From Saccharopolyspora galaxeae (GTDB lineage Bacteria > Actinomycetota > Actinomycetes > Mycobacteriales > Pseudonocardiaceae): a stretch of 60,934 bases of DNA. How positions within the stretch are numbered: position 1 is the stretch's first letter; each line of letters opens with the position of its first letter. The translations under genes were made by a program, and so were the position numbers. The notes under the pieces were generated by a model. It was not told the DNA's origin and made no database searches. It saw only the letters and a program-made list of their open reading frames with translations. This document shows, in pieces, positions 8,619 through 17,787 of the stretch. Where the stretch lies: assembly GCF_016526145.1 (NCBI RefSeq), contig NZ_JADDUE010000018.1, positions 1-60,934 on the forward strand, given 5' to 3'.

Positions 8619-9392
8619 TCAGCCTGCTTCCGGCGCGGGCCGGCTCGGCCGGCGGCTGCTGCGGTAAGCCGCGACGGCTTCGGCGGTCGCGGGCTCGCGG
8701 AAGACCTCGGCGAACACGTCGACGCTGGTGTCGACGCTGCGCTGCAAGCCGTCGTTGAGCCAGGTCTCGAACAGCGATTTCTGCGCGGCGATCACCTCGG
8801 GCGTGTGCGCGGTGACCGATGCCAGCAGTTCCAGCGCCACCGTCCGCAACCGTCCCGGTTCCACCATGCGGTTGGCGAGGTCGTGGCCCGCGAAGGTGCC
8901 CAGCGGGTAGAGCTCGCCGGTCAGAACGAGTTCTTTGGCCTTGGACAGGCCGATGTACTGGTGCAGCAGCGCGGCCTCGACCACCGACGGGATGCCGAGC
9001 TTGACCTCGGGCAACCCGACGCGCACCCCGTGGTGGGCGACCCGCAGATCGCAGGCCAGCGCCAGCTCGAACGCCGCGCCCACGCAGTGGCCGTTGAGCA
9101 CCGCGACGGTCGGCACCGCGCAGTGCCGGACTTCGGCGAGGCAGTCGCGCACCCGCGAGATCACCGCTCGCCCGTCGTCCGGGCCTGCTTCGGCGAAGGT
9201 GTCCAGGTGCATCCCGCCGGAGAACACGTGCCCGCTGCCGGTGAACGCGATCGCCCGCGCCCGGCCGTGCACGCCGCGGACGGCTTCGGCGACCTGCTCC
9301 AGATCGTCCAGGTGCAGGGCGTTGCCGTTTTCCGGGCGGTCGAAGGTGATCCAGCGGACGTCGGCTTCGTCCGCAACACGGGGCTGTCCCAC
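8619..9392 (-). CDS. Enoyl-CoA hydratase/isomerase family protein
   Basis: A 257-residue crotonase-fold protein. It has the oxyanion-hole segments SGGMHLDTFAEAG and NGHCVGAAFELALACDLR, and a C-terminal helical region. The GTG start at 9392 follows GGAGG by five bases. Residues aligned with the catalytic glutamates of true hydratases sit in VGLPEVKLGIPS; one Glu (PEVKLG) is retained, and the first acidic position is not clear. It could be a hydratase, isomerase or related acyl-CoA enzyme. It overlaps no neighbour and ends facing the phosphatase gene. Confidence 0.85.
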   Translation of the reverse strand: MGQPRVADEADVRWITFDRPENGNALHLDDLEQVAEAVRGVHGRARAIAFTGSGHVFSGGMHLDTFAEAGPDDGRAVISRVRDCLAEVRHCAVPTVAVLNGHCVGAAFELALACDLRVAHHGVRVGLPEVKLGIPSVVEAALLHQYIGLSKAKELVLTGELYPLGTFAGHDLANRMVEPGRLRTVALELLASVTAHTPEVIAAQKSLFETWLNDGLQRSVDTSVDVFAEVFREPATAEAVAAYRSSRRPSRPAPEAG

Positions 9393-9466
9393 GGTGCCTC
9401 CACAACGTGCCGGGTGAAGCGTCCAGTTCTGCGCCTTGGTGCCCGCCGCGGTCAAGTGCCGGGGCC

Positions 9467-9538
9467 GTCGAGGACGCCGCAGCCCTCGACGATGCCGCAG
9501 CGCTCCACGACGCCGCAGCTCTCGACGATGCCGAGGCC
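9467..9538. repeat. Four tandem 18-bp repeats
   Basis: Four head-to-tail 18-base units of the form STCSASGAYGCCGCAGCN (9467-9484, 9485-9502, 9503-9520, 9521-9538), followed by a degenerate fifth. They lie in the divergent region between the enoyl-CoA hydratase start and the thioesterase start. Confidence 0.75.
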
Positions 9539-9620
9539 ACGAAGACACCGCGCCCCTCGAAGACACGGTGCGCGATCGGGTAGGAAGGTGCCGGCAAGGA
9601 TCCGCGCGAAAGGTTCAGCA

Positions 9621-10391
9621 GTGGCAGACGCGTTCTACGTGCCCAGTGGCGACGGCTTCAGCTCGACCGACAGCACGGCCGGGCCGTGGGCGCCGGACGC
9701 GCAGCACTTCGGACCACCGGCGGCGCTGCTGACCAGGGAACTGGAAGGCTGCGGCGACGACGGTGGGGCGCTGGCGCGCATCACCGTCGAGATCCTCGGC
9801 CCGGTCCCGATCGCTGAACTGCGGACCGGCGCGCAGGTGGACCGGCCCGGCAAGTCGGTGCAACTGCTGTCCGCCGAGCTGCGCACCGCCGACCGGGCGG
9901 TGGCGAGGGCTTCGGCGTGGCGGTTGGCGAGCACCGACACCTCGGCGCAGGCCAGCGGAGCGGCACCGGCTTTGGCGCCGCCGCAGGACGGCGTGCCGTT
10001 CGGGCGTCCGGAGGGCTGGTCGCCCGGCTACATCGACGCGGTCGAATGGTGCGCCCTGTCCGGTTCGTTCCAAGAGCCCGGCCCGGCGACCGTCTGGGCC
10101 AGGCAACGGATTCCGCTCGTGTCCGGGGAAGAGCCGACGCCGCTGCAACGGCTGATGACGATCGCCGACTCCGCCAGCGGCGTGTCCACCTGGCTCGACC
10201 CCACCCGATTCCTGTTCATCAACACCGAACTCACCGTGCACGTCCAGCGCGAACCGGTCGGCGAGTGGATCGGCCTGGACGCGCGCACCGTTCTGGGGCC
10301 GAACGGCACGGGCACGGCCGTCTCGGTGATCCACGACGAGCAGGGCCAGGTGGCCAACAGCAGCCAAACCCTGCTGGTCCGGCCGCGCTAG
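9621..10391 (+). CDS. Thioesterase family protein (acyl-CoA, double hot-dog)
   Basis: A 256-residue protein of the TesB-like actinobacterial thioesterase family. Two hot-dog halves are suggested by LLTRELEGC with ALARITVEILGPVPIAELR in the first half and SWLDPTRFLFINTEL-type segments (STWLDPTRFLFINTELTVH) in the second. The GTG start follows GAAAGG. It probably hydrolyses acyl-CoA in the cytosol; the chain length is unknown. It is divergent from the enoyl-CoA hydratase gene, with tandem 18-bp repeats in the shared upstream region. Confidence 0.8.
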   Translation: MADAFYVPSGDGFSSTDSTAGPWAPDAQHFGPPAALLTRELEGCGDDGGALARITVEILGPVPIAELRTGAQVDRPGKSVQLLSAELRTADRAVARASAWRLASTDTSAQASGAAPALAPPQDGVPFGRPEGWSPGYIDAVEWCALSGSFQEPGPATVWARQRIPLVSGEEPTPLQRLMTIADSASGVSTWLDPTRFLFINTELTVHVQREPVGEWIGLDARTVLGPNGTGTAVSVIHDEQGQVANSSQTLLVRPR

Positions 10392-10398
10392 CGCGCGT

Positions 10399-11376
10399 TC
10401 ACGGTTCCGCTGCGAACCGCGCCTTGATGGCCGGGCGATCGGCGCCCGCCGCGAGCAGGACGGTCAGCAGCAGCCGCGCTTTGACCCCGTCGAAGGCGAC
10501 GCCGCTGATCAATCCGCGGCCGAGCAGGTCCTGCTCGGAACCGGGGAATCCGTAGGTCGCCTCGTAGAGCTCACCGCCACCGGTCCGGCCGGCGAACACG
10601 ACCGGGATCCGCTCGTTCAGCTCCGCGAGCGAGTCCACGGCGAAGCTCGGCACGTGCCCACCGCCGAACACTTCGAGCACCATCCCGTCGTGCCCGGCGG
10701 CGTGCTGCGGCAACAGCGGGCCGGACCCCAGCCCGAACTTGACGATCCCCACCGACGGCACCCGCTCGCCCAGGACCTGCAGCGGCGGCGGGTGGTGGCG
10801 CGGCGCCAGCGGGATCCGCACCTTGCCTTCGTGCACCCGGCCGACGGGCCCGGCGTTCGGCGAGTCGAACGCGGTGACGCTGGAGCTGTGGGATTTCCGC
10901 ACGTAGCGCGCCAAGTGGATCTCGTCGGCCAACACGACCAGCGGCCCGAGCCCCTCGGCTTGCGGCGCGGCGGCCACGCGGACCGCGGCCAGCAGGTTGG
11001 CCGGGCCGTCCGCTCCCGGCAGGGAAGGGTTGCGCATCGCCCCGGTGAGCACGACCGGCGGGCCGCCCGCGCCGAGCAGCAGGTCGAGCAGGTAGGACGT
11101 CTCTTCCAGCGTGTCGGTGCCCTGCGTGATCACGAACCCGTCGGCGGGCCGGGTGCGGATCACCTCGGCGAGCTCGGTCACGTCGCGGACCGTCAGGTCG
11201 CCGGACGGGGACGTGCGCAACGACTCCGCTTCGATCCGGGCGGATTCGCCGATGCCGGGCACGGCCGCGAGGAGTTCCTCCGGGCCGAGCCGGGGGACGG
11301 CTGCGCTCCGGCCGGACTCCGGCACCGACGCGATGGTTCCACCCAGCGCCAGCACGAGAACGCGCGGTTTCGGCAT
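10399..11376 (-). CDS. ansA: Asparaginase
   Basis: A 325-residue L-asparaginase. The first catalytic Thr is in LALGGTIASVPES, and the second motif is FVITQGTDTLEETSYL with the Thr-Asp pair; VVLTGAMRNPSLPGADGPAN completes the N-terminal domain. No signal peptide is present, so the enzyme is probably cytosolic (type I-like), converting asparagine to aspartate and ammonia. The ATG at 11376 is preceded by GAGGTGG. It lies 19 bases after the deacetylase gene on the same strand and may share its transcript. Confidence 0.9.
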   Translation of the reverse strand: MPKPRVLVLALGGTIASVPESGRSAAVPRLGPEELLAAVPGIGESARIEAESLRTSPSGDLTVRDVTELAEVIRTRPADGFVITQGTDTLEETSYLLDLLLGAGGPPVVLTGAMRNPSLPGADGPANLLAAVRVAAAPQAEGLGPLVVLADEIHLARYVRKSHSSSVTAFDSPNAGPVGRVHEGKVRIPLAPRHHPPPLQVLGERVPSVGIVKFGLGSGPLLPQHAAGHDGMVLEVFGGGHVPSFAVDSLAELNERIPVVFAGRTGGGELYEATYGFPGSEQDLLGRGLISGVAFDGVKARLLLTVLLAAGADRPAIKARFAAEP

Positions 11377-11395
11377 CGATCGCCACCTCGTCGCT

Positions 11396-12310
11396 TCAGG
11401 GCAGTTCGCGGTCGAAAGGATAGCGTTGGTTCGTGTCGAACGGGAAGCGCTCGCGGAAATCCTCGGCGATGTTCGCGAACGTGTCGAATGCCACGCCTTC
11501 GTGGCCGAGGATGTGCTCGATGAGCCGTTCCAGCATGAGCAGCACTTGCGGGCGTCCGGAAACGTCCGGGTGAATCGTGATGGGGAAAATCGCGTACTCG
11601 TATTCGCGGTGCACCCAGTCGAACTGGTCCCGCCAGATCTGCTCGACATCCCGCGGGTTGACGAATCCGTGGCTGTTCGGGCTGCCCTTGATGAACAGCA
11701 TGGGCGGCAGGTCGTCGACGAACCAGTTGAAATTGATCTCCACCAGGTCGATCTCCCGGCCGCGCTGCAACGGTCGCATCCAGGACGAGGCGGGCAGGTT
11801 CAGATCGATCTTGGTCCAGCTGTCCCCGGTCCGGGCGTAGAACGGCTGGAAGTCGTGCAGCGCTTGGCTGTGGTCGTAGCGGAACCCGTTCTTCAGCAGC
11901 AGGTCCGCGGTGACCGGCGAGAGCTCGCACCACGGCGCGATGTAGCCGCGCGGCTTGGCTCCGGTGAACCGCTCGATCAGCTCGATCGAGCGGTTCAGCA
12001 CGTCCTCCTCCTGCTGCGGGCTCAGCTTGATCGGATTTTCGTGCGAGTAGCCGTGCGCGCCGATCTCGTGGCCTGCCGCGACGATCTGCTCGATCCGGTG
12101 CGGGAAGGTCTCGATGGAATGCCCGGGCGCGAACCAGGTGGTGGTCAGGCCGTATTCGCGGAAAAGCTGCAGCAACCGCGGGACGCCGACTTCACCGGCG
12201 AACATGCCGCGCTGGATGTCCGCGGGCGAATCCTCGCCACCGTAGGATCCGAGCCATCCGGAAACGGCGTCGATGTCGGTCCCGATGCAGACCTTGATTT
12301 CCTTCGCCAT
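11396..12310 (-). CDS. Polysaccharide deacetylase family protein (PuuE/HP0310-like)
   Basis: A 304-residue NodB-like protein without a signal peptide. Metal-site motifs are [11 protein letters not shown] (catalytic Asp region) and AHGYSHENP (His-x3-His), with a later APWCELSP. This subgroup contains HP0310-type peptidoglycan deacetylases and the allantoinase PuuE, which act as cyclic amide hydrolases or deacetylases. The cytosolic location and the neighbouring asparaginase make an amide substrate plausible. RBS AGGAG lies six bases before ATG. Confidence 0.8.
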   Translation of the reverse strand: MAKEIKVCIGTDIDAVSGWLGSYGGEDSPADIQRGMFAGEVGVPRLLQLFREYGLTTTWFAPGHSIETFPHRIEQIVAAGHEIGAHGYSHENPIKLSPQQEEDVLNRSIELIERFTGAKPRGYIAPWCELSPVTADLLLKNGFRYDHSQALHDFQPFYARTGDSWTKIDLNLPASSWMRPLQRGREIDLVEINFNWFVDDLPPMLFIKGSPNSHGFVNPRDVEQIWRDQFDWVHREYEYAIFPITIHPDVSGRPQVLLMLERLIEHILGHEGVAFDTFANIAEDFRERFPFDTNQRYPFDRELP

Positions 12311-12542
12311 TGTTTCTCCTAGCGGTGTGCCGCTGCGGGCGAGTCGTGGCGCGGGTCGTCGAGAAATCCCGTTCGGTCGTTGCGCGTGACGAAAGTCAGG
12401 CTAAGCCGTGCGGCGGCACCGCGCATGGAGCGTTCCCGCGGCTCGCGCCGCGTCGGACCGGCCGGTTCAAGTGGGTACTGTCGGTCCGGCAGGGGCCGCT
12501 GCCCGAGCGCAGTCCGGCTTCGTCGGGGAGTGGAGAGGTGTC

Positions 12543-13511
12543 ATGAGCAACATCGAGGCAGCGCCCGCAGAGCTCGAGTGCGGCTCGGCAGCGGACGATC
12601 GGGTGCGCGGCCAGCTGATCGAACCGCGCGAGGTGCCGCTGGGCGGCCCGCGCGGAATGCAGGTTCGGCGCACGTTGCCGCGGCGCGCGCGGTCGTTGAT
12701 CGGTGCTTGGTGCTTCGTGGACCACTACGGTCCCGAAGACGTCGCGGCGACCGGTGGGATGCGCGTCGCGGGGCATCCGCACACCGGGCTGCAGACGGTG
12801 TCGTGGCTGTTCAGCGGCGAGATCGAGCATCGCGACACCACCGGTGCGCACGCGCGCGTGCGACCCGGCGAGGTCAACCTGATGACCGCCGGTGCGGGGA
12901 TCGCCCACTCCGAGTACTCCACTGCGGACACGACCGTGCTGCACGGTGTTCAGCTGTGGGTGGCGTTGCCGGAGCGAAGTCGTTTCACCGCACCGGGTTT
13001 CGAGCACTTCGCACCGCCGGTGGTCGAGCACGAAGGCGCTCGTGCACTGGTGTTCATCGGTTCGCTGCTGGGGTGCACCGCACCGGTGCGCACGCACACC
13101 CCGTTGCTGGGCGCGGAGATCACGTTGCCCGCGGAGCGGGAAGTGCGGATCGAAGTGGATCCGGCGTTCGAGCACGGCGTGCTCGTGGACACCGGCGCGG
13201 TGGCCGCGTCCGGAGTCGAGGCGACCGCGGGCGGGCTCGTGTACCAGCCGCCCGGAGCGGGCGAGCTGTCGCTGCGGTCCGCGGACGGCGCGCGGGTCTT
13301 GCTGCTCGGCGGACCGCCGCTGGGCGAGCAGATCGTGATGTGGTGGAACTTCGTCGGGCGCTCGCACGAGGAGATCGTCGAGTTCCGCGAGCAGTGGCAG
13401 GCCGAACGCGACGGTGCGGGAACGGGCCGGTTCGGGCCGTTCCCGCAGCAATGGGCCCAGACGCTGCCCGCACCGGCGTTGCCGAACGCCAGGCTCCGCC
13501 GGCGCGGATAG
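12543..13511 (+). CDS. Pirin family protein
   Basis: A 322-residue bicupin. The pirin metal ligands appear in HPHTGLQTVSWLFSGEIEHRD, with a further His in GIAHSEYS and a Glu near WVALPE. The C-terminal cupin (pirin_C) spans roughly 190-300. Start ATG 12543 follows GGAGAGG. Pirins are Fe-binding proteins, some with quercetinase activity; the role here is unknown. It converges with the siderophore operon across a strong hairpin. Confidence 0.9.
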   Translation: MSNIEAAPAELECGSAADDRVRGQLIEPREVPLGGPRGMQVRRTLPRRARSLIGAWCFVDHYGPEDVAATGGMRVAGHPHTGLQTVSWLFSGEIEHRDTTGAHARVRPGEVNLMTAGAGIAHSEYSTADTTVLHGVQLWVALPERSRFTAPGFEHFAPPVVEHEGARALVFIGSLLGCTAPVRTHTPLLGAEITLPAEREVRIEVDPAFEHGVLVDTGAVAASGVEATAGGLVYQPPGAGELSLRSADGARVLLLGGPPLGEQIVMWWNFVGRSHEEIVEFREQWQAERDGAGTGRFGPFPQQWAQTLPAPALPNARLRRRG

Positions 13512-13526
13512 GTCCTCGGCGGCGGA

Positions 13527-13557
13527 GCCCGGGCCGCGCCCGAGTCGCGGCCCGGGC
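13527..13557. terminator. Bidirectional terminator hairpin
   Basis: A perfect 12-bp stem (GCCCGGGCCGCG) closes a 7-base loop between the convergent pirin and NIS-synthetase genes. No T-tract follows, as is common in high-GC actinomycetes. Confidence 0.75.
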
Positions 13558-13575
13558 GCGCCGGCTATTGGGAAC

Positions 13576-15360
13576 TCACCGCGCCCCGGGATCGTGCAGC
13601 GGGTTCACGACGTGGCCGTGCACCGCCGCGTGCGGCCGCTCCGGGCGGTCCCGGTAGGAGTCCAGCAGCAGCCGGTTGCGGTTCAGGCACAGCCGCTCGA
13701 TCTCCGGGGTCAGCAGGTCGAACATCGCGAACCGGTCGGCGAGTTCAGGGGCCTTCGCCTGGTAGTTCAGCACCTCGTCACGCACCATCTCCCAGAACCG
13801 CTGCTGGGCGAGCCCGAGGTGATCCTCCACCAGCGGGGCGAGGTAGCGGAAATGCCCGACGAACAGTCCACTTTGGATGAACTGGCACAGGAACTGCGGC
13901 TGCTCGCGCAGCAGCACTTCGGAGACCTTATCGGGAATGCCCGCCAGTTCGGGCAGCGGCGCGTCGGCGACGTTGACGTCGTCGACGAAGTCCTTCACGG
14001 CCAGCCTGCTGGGCACGTCGGCTTCGTCGAACACGACGATCACGTTCTCCCCGTGCGGGGAGAACACCAGCCCGTATCGGTACAGGAAGTGCAGCAGCGG
14101 CGGCAGCAGCGCGCTGAACAGCCGCTGCAGCCAGGTTTCCGCGTCCAATCCGGACCGGTCGACGAGCTCGCGCACGAACGCGCGGCCGTCGTCGTCGACG
14201 TGCAGCAGCGAAGCGAGCGTGCGGGCGCGTTCGGACTCGTCGAGCTTGCCGCTGATCGGTTGGCGCCAGATCGCGCCGAGCAGTTCCCGGTATTGGTAGG
14301 GGACGTCCGGGATCTCCTCCAGCACCGGGTGCCGCACGGTGACCGAGGCGACCTCGCCGAGCAGCACCACGCGGGCTTCGTCCCGCAGGTACGGGTCGTT
14401 GTCCGCGAGCCCGAGCACCCACGCGGTCAGCGCTGGCGCGGCGACGGTGCGCTCGGTCGGCAGCCCGCGCCAGACCAAAGTGTTCAGAATGGACACCGGC
14501 AGCTTCACGTGGTGGCGCTGCGGGTCGTCGACGTTGGTGAAGGTGCGGATGGACTGCTGCGGGCGGTAGTGGTCCGGTCCTTCGCCGAGCGCCACGATTC
14601 GGCCCGCCGCGATGTCCGCGGCGAAGGTGGGCAGCACGATCTCGTCCCACTGCCAGGGATGCACCGGCAGCCAGCTGTAATCGGCCGGGTCGAGGCCGCG
14701 TTCGCCGAGCTGGTCGCGGAATCGCTGCCGCGTCGGCTCGTCGAGCTCGTCCTCGATCAACCGCTCGCTGGGCAGCCAGTCGACTCCGCGGTACGCGGCC
14801 AGCGAGGTGTGCACCGCGATCCACGGCAGCCGCATCGCCGATCGCGCCTCCGGCGCGTAGCGGGACGTGTCCGAGGCGGAAAAGCCGACGCGGCCCTTGT
14901 TCGGCACGATCCACGGGTGCCCGGTCTGGTGCCCCTCCAAGTCCACATAGGACAGATCGGCGAGTTCGGCTGAACTGCGGCCCGATCCGAGCAACCGGGT
15001 GTCCGCGGCCAGCGTCGCGCTGAGCTCCCGCGCGAGATGCCCGGCGGTGTCGCCGGTGATGCCCAGCGTCGAGCGCGCGTCGAGCAGGAACCGCAGCGGG
15101 TCCGAAGCGGGCTGCTCGCCGTCCGCGGTGCGGCGCACGATCGAGTCCGGGCGCACCGTCCAGTGCCCGAACGCTCCGCGGCGGGCGGAAAAGCCGTAGG
15201 AGATGCCGTCCGGCAGGTCGAGCCGGTACCGGCCCGGTTCCACCTCCTCCGGTTGCAGCAGCAGCTCGTAGGAGAGCTCGGCCAGCGACTTGGCCAGCAT
15301 GTCGCGCCCGGCGCGGTTCCAGCGGCCGGCGTCGAGTTCAGCGGGTACGGACAAGAACAT
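13576..15360 (-). CDS. IucA/IucC family NIS siderophore synthetase (DesD-like)
   Basis: A 594-residue ATP-dependent carboxylate-amine ligase, the usual length for DesD-type NRPS-independent siderophore synthetases. Family motifs include GHQTGHPWIVPNKGRVGFS, HHVKLPVSILNTL (nucleotide region) and FSPHGENVIVVF. It is the last gene of the five-gene operon and overlaps the MFS gene by 23 bases. RBS GGAGG lies six bases before ATG 15360. Members of this type join N-hydroxylated diamine half-units and can cyclise them; here it probably acts after the other NIS enzyme. The product cannot be named from sequence. Confidence 0.9.
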   Translation of the reverse strand: MFLSVPAELDAGRWNRAGRDMLAKSLAELSYELLLQPEEVEPGRYRLDLPDGISYGFSARRGAFGHWTVRPDSIVRRTADGEQPASDPLRFLLDARSTLGITGDTAGHLARELSATLAADTRLLGSGRSSAELADLSYVDLEGHQTGHPWIVPNKGRVGFSASDTSRYAPEARSAMRLPWIAVHTSLAAYRGVDWLPSERLIEDELDEPTRQRFRDQLGERGLDPADYSWLPVHPWQWDEIVLPTFAADIAAGRIVALGEGPDHYRPQQSIRTFTNVDDPQRHHVKLPVSILNTLVWRGLPTERTVAAPALTAWVLGLADNDPYLRDEARVVLLGEVASVTVRHPVLEEIPDVPYQYRELLGAIWRQPISGKLDESERARTLASLLHVDDDGRAFVRELVDRSGLDAETWLQRLFSALLPPLLHFLYRYGLVFSPHGENVIVVFDEADVPSRLAVKDFVDDVNVADAPLPELAGIPDKVSEVLLREQPQFLCQFIQSGLFVGHFRYLAPLVEDHLGLAQQRFWEMVRDEVLNYQAKAPELADRFAMFDLLTPEIERLCLNRNRLLLDSYRDRPERPHAAVHGHVVNPLHDPGAR

Positions 15361-16492
15361 CAGATACCTCCGGAGACAGCGGTCGGTCGGGCACGGCGGT
15401 GCGCAGCAGCGGGATGGCGGCCACGGCCAGCACGGCGAACAAGGCGGCACCCATCGCCAGTGGCGCTGCCAGGTTCGCGTCGGCCCCGGACGCGGCGATC
15501 ATCGGCGCCACCAGCAGTCCCGCGTGCTGCGCGGCGGCCACCAGGCCGTAGCCGGTGCCGGATCCGCGGGCGGCGCCCAGCACCCGCAAGTCGAGTCCGA
15601 CCTGGGCGAGCCCGAGGCCGACTCCGAACACCACCCGGCCGAGCGCGAGCAACAACGGTTCGGTCGCGACCGCCTGCACCGCCAGGCCGACCGCGGCCAG
15701 CGCCACCGGCCCGGTCAAACCGGGGGCCGTGCGCGCTCGGATCGCCGCGATCACGGCAGCAGCGTGCGCGAGCGCGAACAGCAGGGCACCGCCCACTTCG
15801 GACGCTCCCCGCGCCGCGGCGAATTCGGTGAAGAAGGGGCGCACCACCGCACCGGCCAGTGCGAACAACAACACCGCGACCGCCAGCGGTGGCAGCGCGA
15901 GCCGCGGCGCCCGGTACGCGGGTGTTGCGGTGTCCGGCGCCTGCGGAACGCCGGTTCGGCGGAACGCCGTGATGCAGGCGAGCAGCAGTGCCACTTCGGC
16001 GACCGCGAGAGCGGGCAGCGCCCGCATCGGGTCGGGAACGGTCACGATCGTCGTGCCGAGCGCGGCGGCCAGCACGATCGCGCCTTGCAGCACCGCGACG
16101 TATTGGCGCACCCCCGGCAGCAGTCCGTCCGGGTGCGTCCCCGCGGTGCTCGGGTGCGCCACGAGCACCACCGACTTCACCGCGACCAGCGCCACACCGA
16201 TCGCGGTGAACGCCGCGAACGTCGGTGCGAGCGCGAGCGCGATGGTCAGCAGCACCGCCGCGGACTGTCCGAACAGGACCAGCGAGTGCAGCCGCCAGCG
16301 CCGGGTGGCCAAGCCCCACAGCGGCAGCGCCAGCACGGCGGCGACCCGGGTGAAGGTGATGAACCAACCGGTGGCGGCGAAGTCCTGCACCCCGAACGCC
16401 GCCCGGAACAACGCCGGGTAGAACGGGGCCAGTGCCGTCTCGGTCACCATGTGCATTCCGGCCGCTGCCAGCAGAACCGTGCGCGAATGCAT
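15338..16492 (-). CDS. MFS transporter, probable siderophore exporter
   Basis: A 384-residue membrane protein with about twelve hydrophobic segments. It opens MHSRTVLLAAAGMHMVTETA and has a typical MFS loop after helix 2 (PLWGLATRRWRLHSL). Its ATG shares bases with the hydroxylase stop (TGATG), so translation is coupled. Its place between biosynthetic genes of a siderophore operon implies export of the finished chelator; import of a precursor is less likely. Confidence 0.85.
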   Translation of the reverse strand: MHSRTVLLAAAGMHMVTETALAPFYPALFRAAFGVQDFAATGWFITFTRVAAVLALPLWGLATRRWRLHSLVLFGQSAAVLLTIALALAPTFAAFTAIGVALVAVKSVVLVAHPSTAGTHPDGLLPGVRQYVAVLQGAIVLAAALGTTIVTVPDPMRALPALAVAEVALLLACITAFRRTGVPQAPDTATPAYRAPRLALPPLAVAVLLFALAGAVVRPFFTEFAAARGASEVGGALLFALAHAAAVIAAIRARTAPGLTGPVALAAVGLAVQAVATEPLLLALGRVVFGVGLGLAQVGLDLRVLGAARGSGTGYGLVAAAQHAGLLVAPMIAASGADANLAAPLAMGAALFAVLAVAAIPLLRTAVPDRPLSPEVSDVLVRTR

Positions 16493-17787
16493 CAGGTGAC
16501 GCCGAAGGTCGTGAACGAGTTGCGCTCCGGCAGCCGGTAGACCTTCCGCCCGGATGCGGAGTTGACGATCGACGCCGCCCGGTGCGCACCCAGCCCGAGG
16601 TCCGGGGCGCCGACGCCGTGGCTGTGCATCTCGGCGTTCTGCACGTATAGCCCACCGGTGACCTCTGCGGACAGCGCCACCCGGTAGTCGTCGTCCACTT
16701 TGTACCGACCCTTGCCGTCCCAGTCCACCAAGTCGCTCATGGTGTCCAGAAAGGACGGTCGCCGTGCGGTGTAGCCGGTGGCGAGCACGACCTTGTCGGT
16801 GCGGACATCGAACTCGCGGTCCTGCTCGGTGTGATGGCAACGCAGCTCGACCCGTCCCGCGGCGCGCTGGGCGCCGGTGACGGCCACGTTCGGCATCAGC
16901 GTCGAGTCCGGCTCGCGGCCGCCCACGCAACGTTCGTAGAGCACGTCGTGGATCGCACCGAGCGTCCCGGCACTGCCCGCCTTGTAGAGCTGCCACTGCG
17001 ACGGCACCACCTGGTCCCGGGTTTCCTGCGGCAGCGTGCGGAAGTAGCCGGTGTAGTCCGGGGTGAAGTGCTCCAGCCCGAGCTTCGAGTACTCCATCGG
17101 CGCGAACGCGGGGGAGCGCGTCAGCCACCGCGTCCGCCGCCCGGTCCCTTCGCGCTCGCTGAGCAGGTCCAGCGCGACCTCCGCGCCGGACTGCCCGGAA
17201 CCGATCACGGTCACGTCCCCGGCCGCGCGCAACGACTCCCGGCGGTCCAGGTATTCGGCGGCGTGGAAGACGTCGTCGCCGAGCACGTCGCGGAACGCTT
17301 CGGGCACCACGGGCCCGGTCCCGACGCCCAGCACGACGTTGCGCGCCGCGAAGTCCTGGTGCTGCCCGGTTTCGACGTCCTCGGCGCGGACCAGGAACAG
17401 CTCCTGCTCGGAGTCCCACCGCACCGCGGTCACCCGGCGCCCGAACCGGCAGGAGTCCAGCGAGTCGGCGACCCACCGGCAGTAGTGCTCGTACTCGCGG
17501 CGCGAGATGTGGAACTTCTCCGCGAAGTAGAAGGGGAACAGCCGGTCGTGCTCGCGCAGGTAGGACAGGAACGACCACCGGCTGGTCGGGTCGGCCATCG
17601 TGACCAGATCCGCCAGGAACGGCACCTGCAGCGTGGTGCCTTCGATGAGCAGCCCGGGATGCCAGCTGAACTCCGGCTTCTCGTCCAGGAACGCCGCCGA
17701 AACACCGGGTACCTCCGCGGCGAGCGCGGCCAGCGACAGGTTGAACGGGCCGAGACCGACCCCGAGCAGGTCGTAGCTGCGGCTCAT
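16492..17787 (-). CDS. Lysine/ornithine/diamine N-monooxygenase (siderophore hydroxylase)
   Basis: A 431-residue FAD- and NADPH-dependent N-hydroxylase. The FAD site is LLGVGLGPFNLSLAAL, the NADPH site is VTVIGSGQSGAEVALDLL, and the C-terminal family motif is LATGYTARRPSFLD. It resembles lysine N6-monooxygenase, IucD and DesB. With a PLP decarboxylase in the same operon, the substrate may be a diamine such as cadaverine or putrescine rather than the amino acid. It begins at ATGA, overlapping the upstream NIS synthetase stop. Confidence 0.9.
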   Translation of the reverse strand: MSRSYDLLGVGLGPFNLSLAALAAEVPGVSAAFLDEKPEFSWHPGLLIEGTTLQVPFLADLVTMADPTSRWSFLSYLREHDRLFPFYFAEKFHISRREYEHYCRWVADSLDSCRFGRRVTAVRWDSEQELFLVRAEDVETGQHQDFAARNVVLGVGTGPVVPEAFRDVLGDDVFHAAEYLDRRESLRAAGDVTVIGSGQSGAEVALDLLSEREGTGRRTRWLTRSPAFAPMEYSKLGLEHFTPDYTGYFRTLPQETRDQVVPSQWQLYKAGSAGTLGAIHDVLYERCVGGREPDSTLMPNVAVTGAQRAAGRVELRCHHTEQDREFDVRTDKVVLATGYTARRPSFLDTMSDLVDWDGKGRYKVDDDYRVALSAEVTGGLYVQNAEMHSHGVGAPDLGLGAHRAASIVNSASGRKVYRLPERNSFTTFGVT

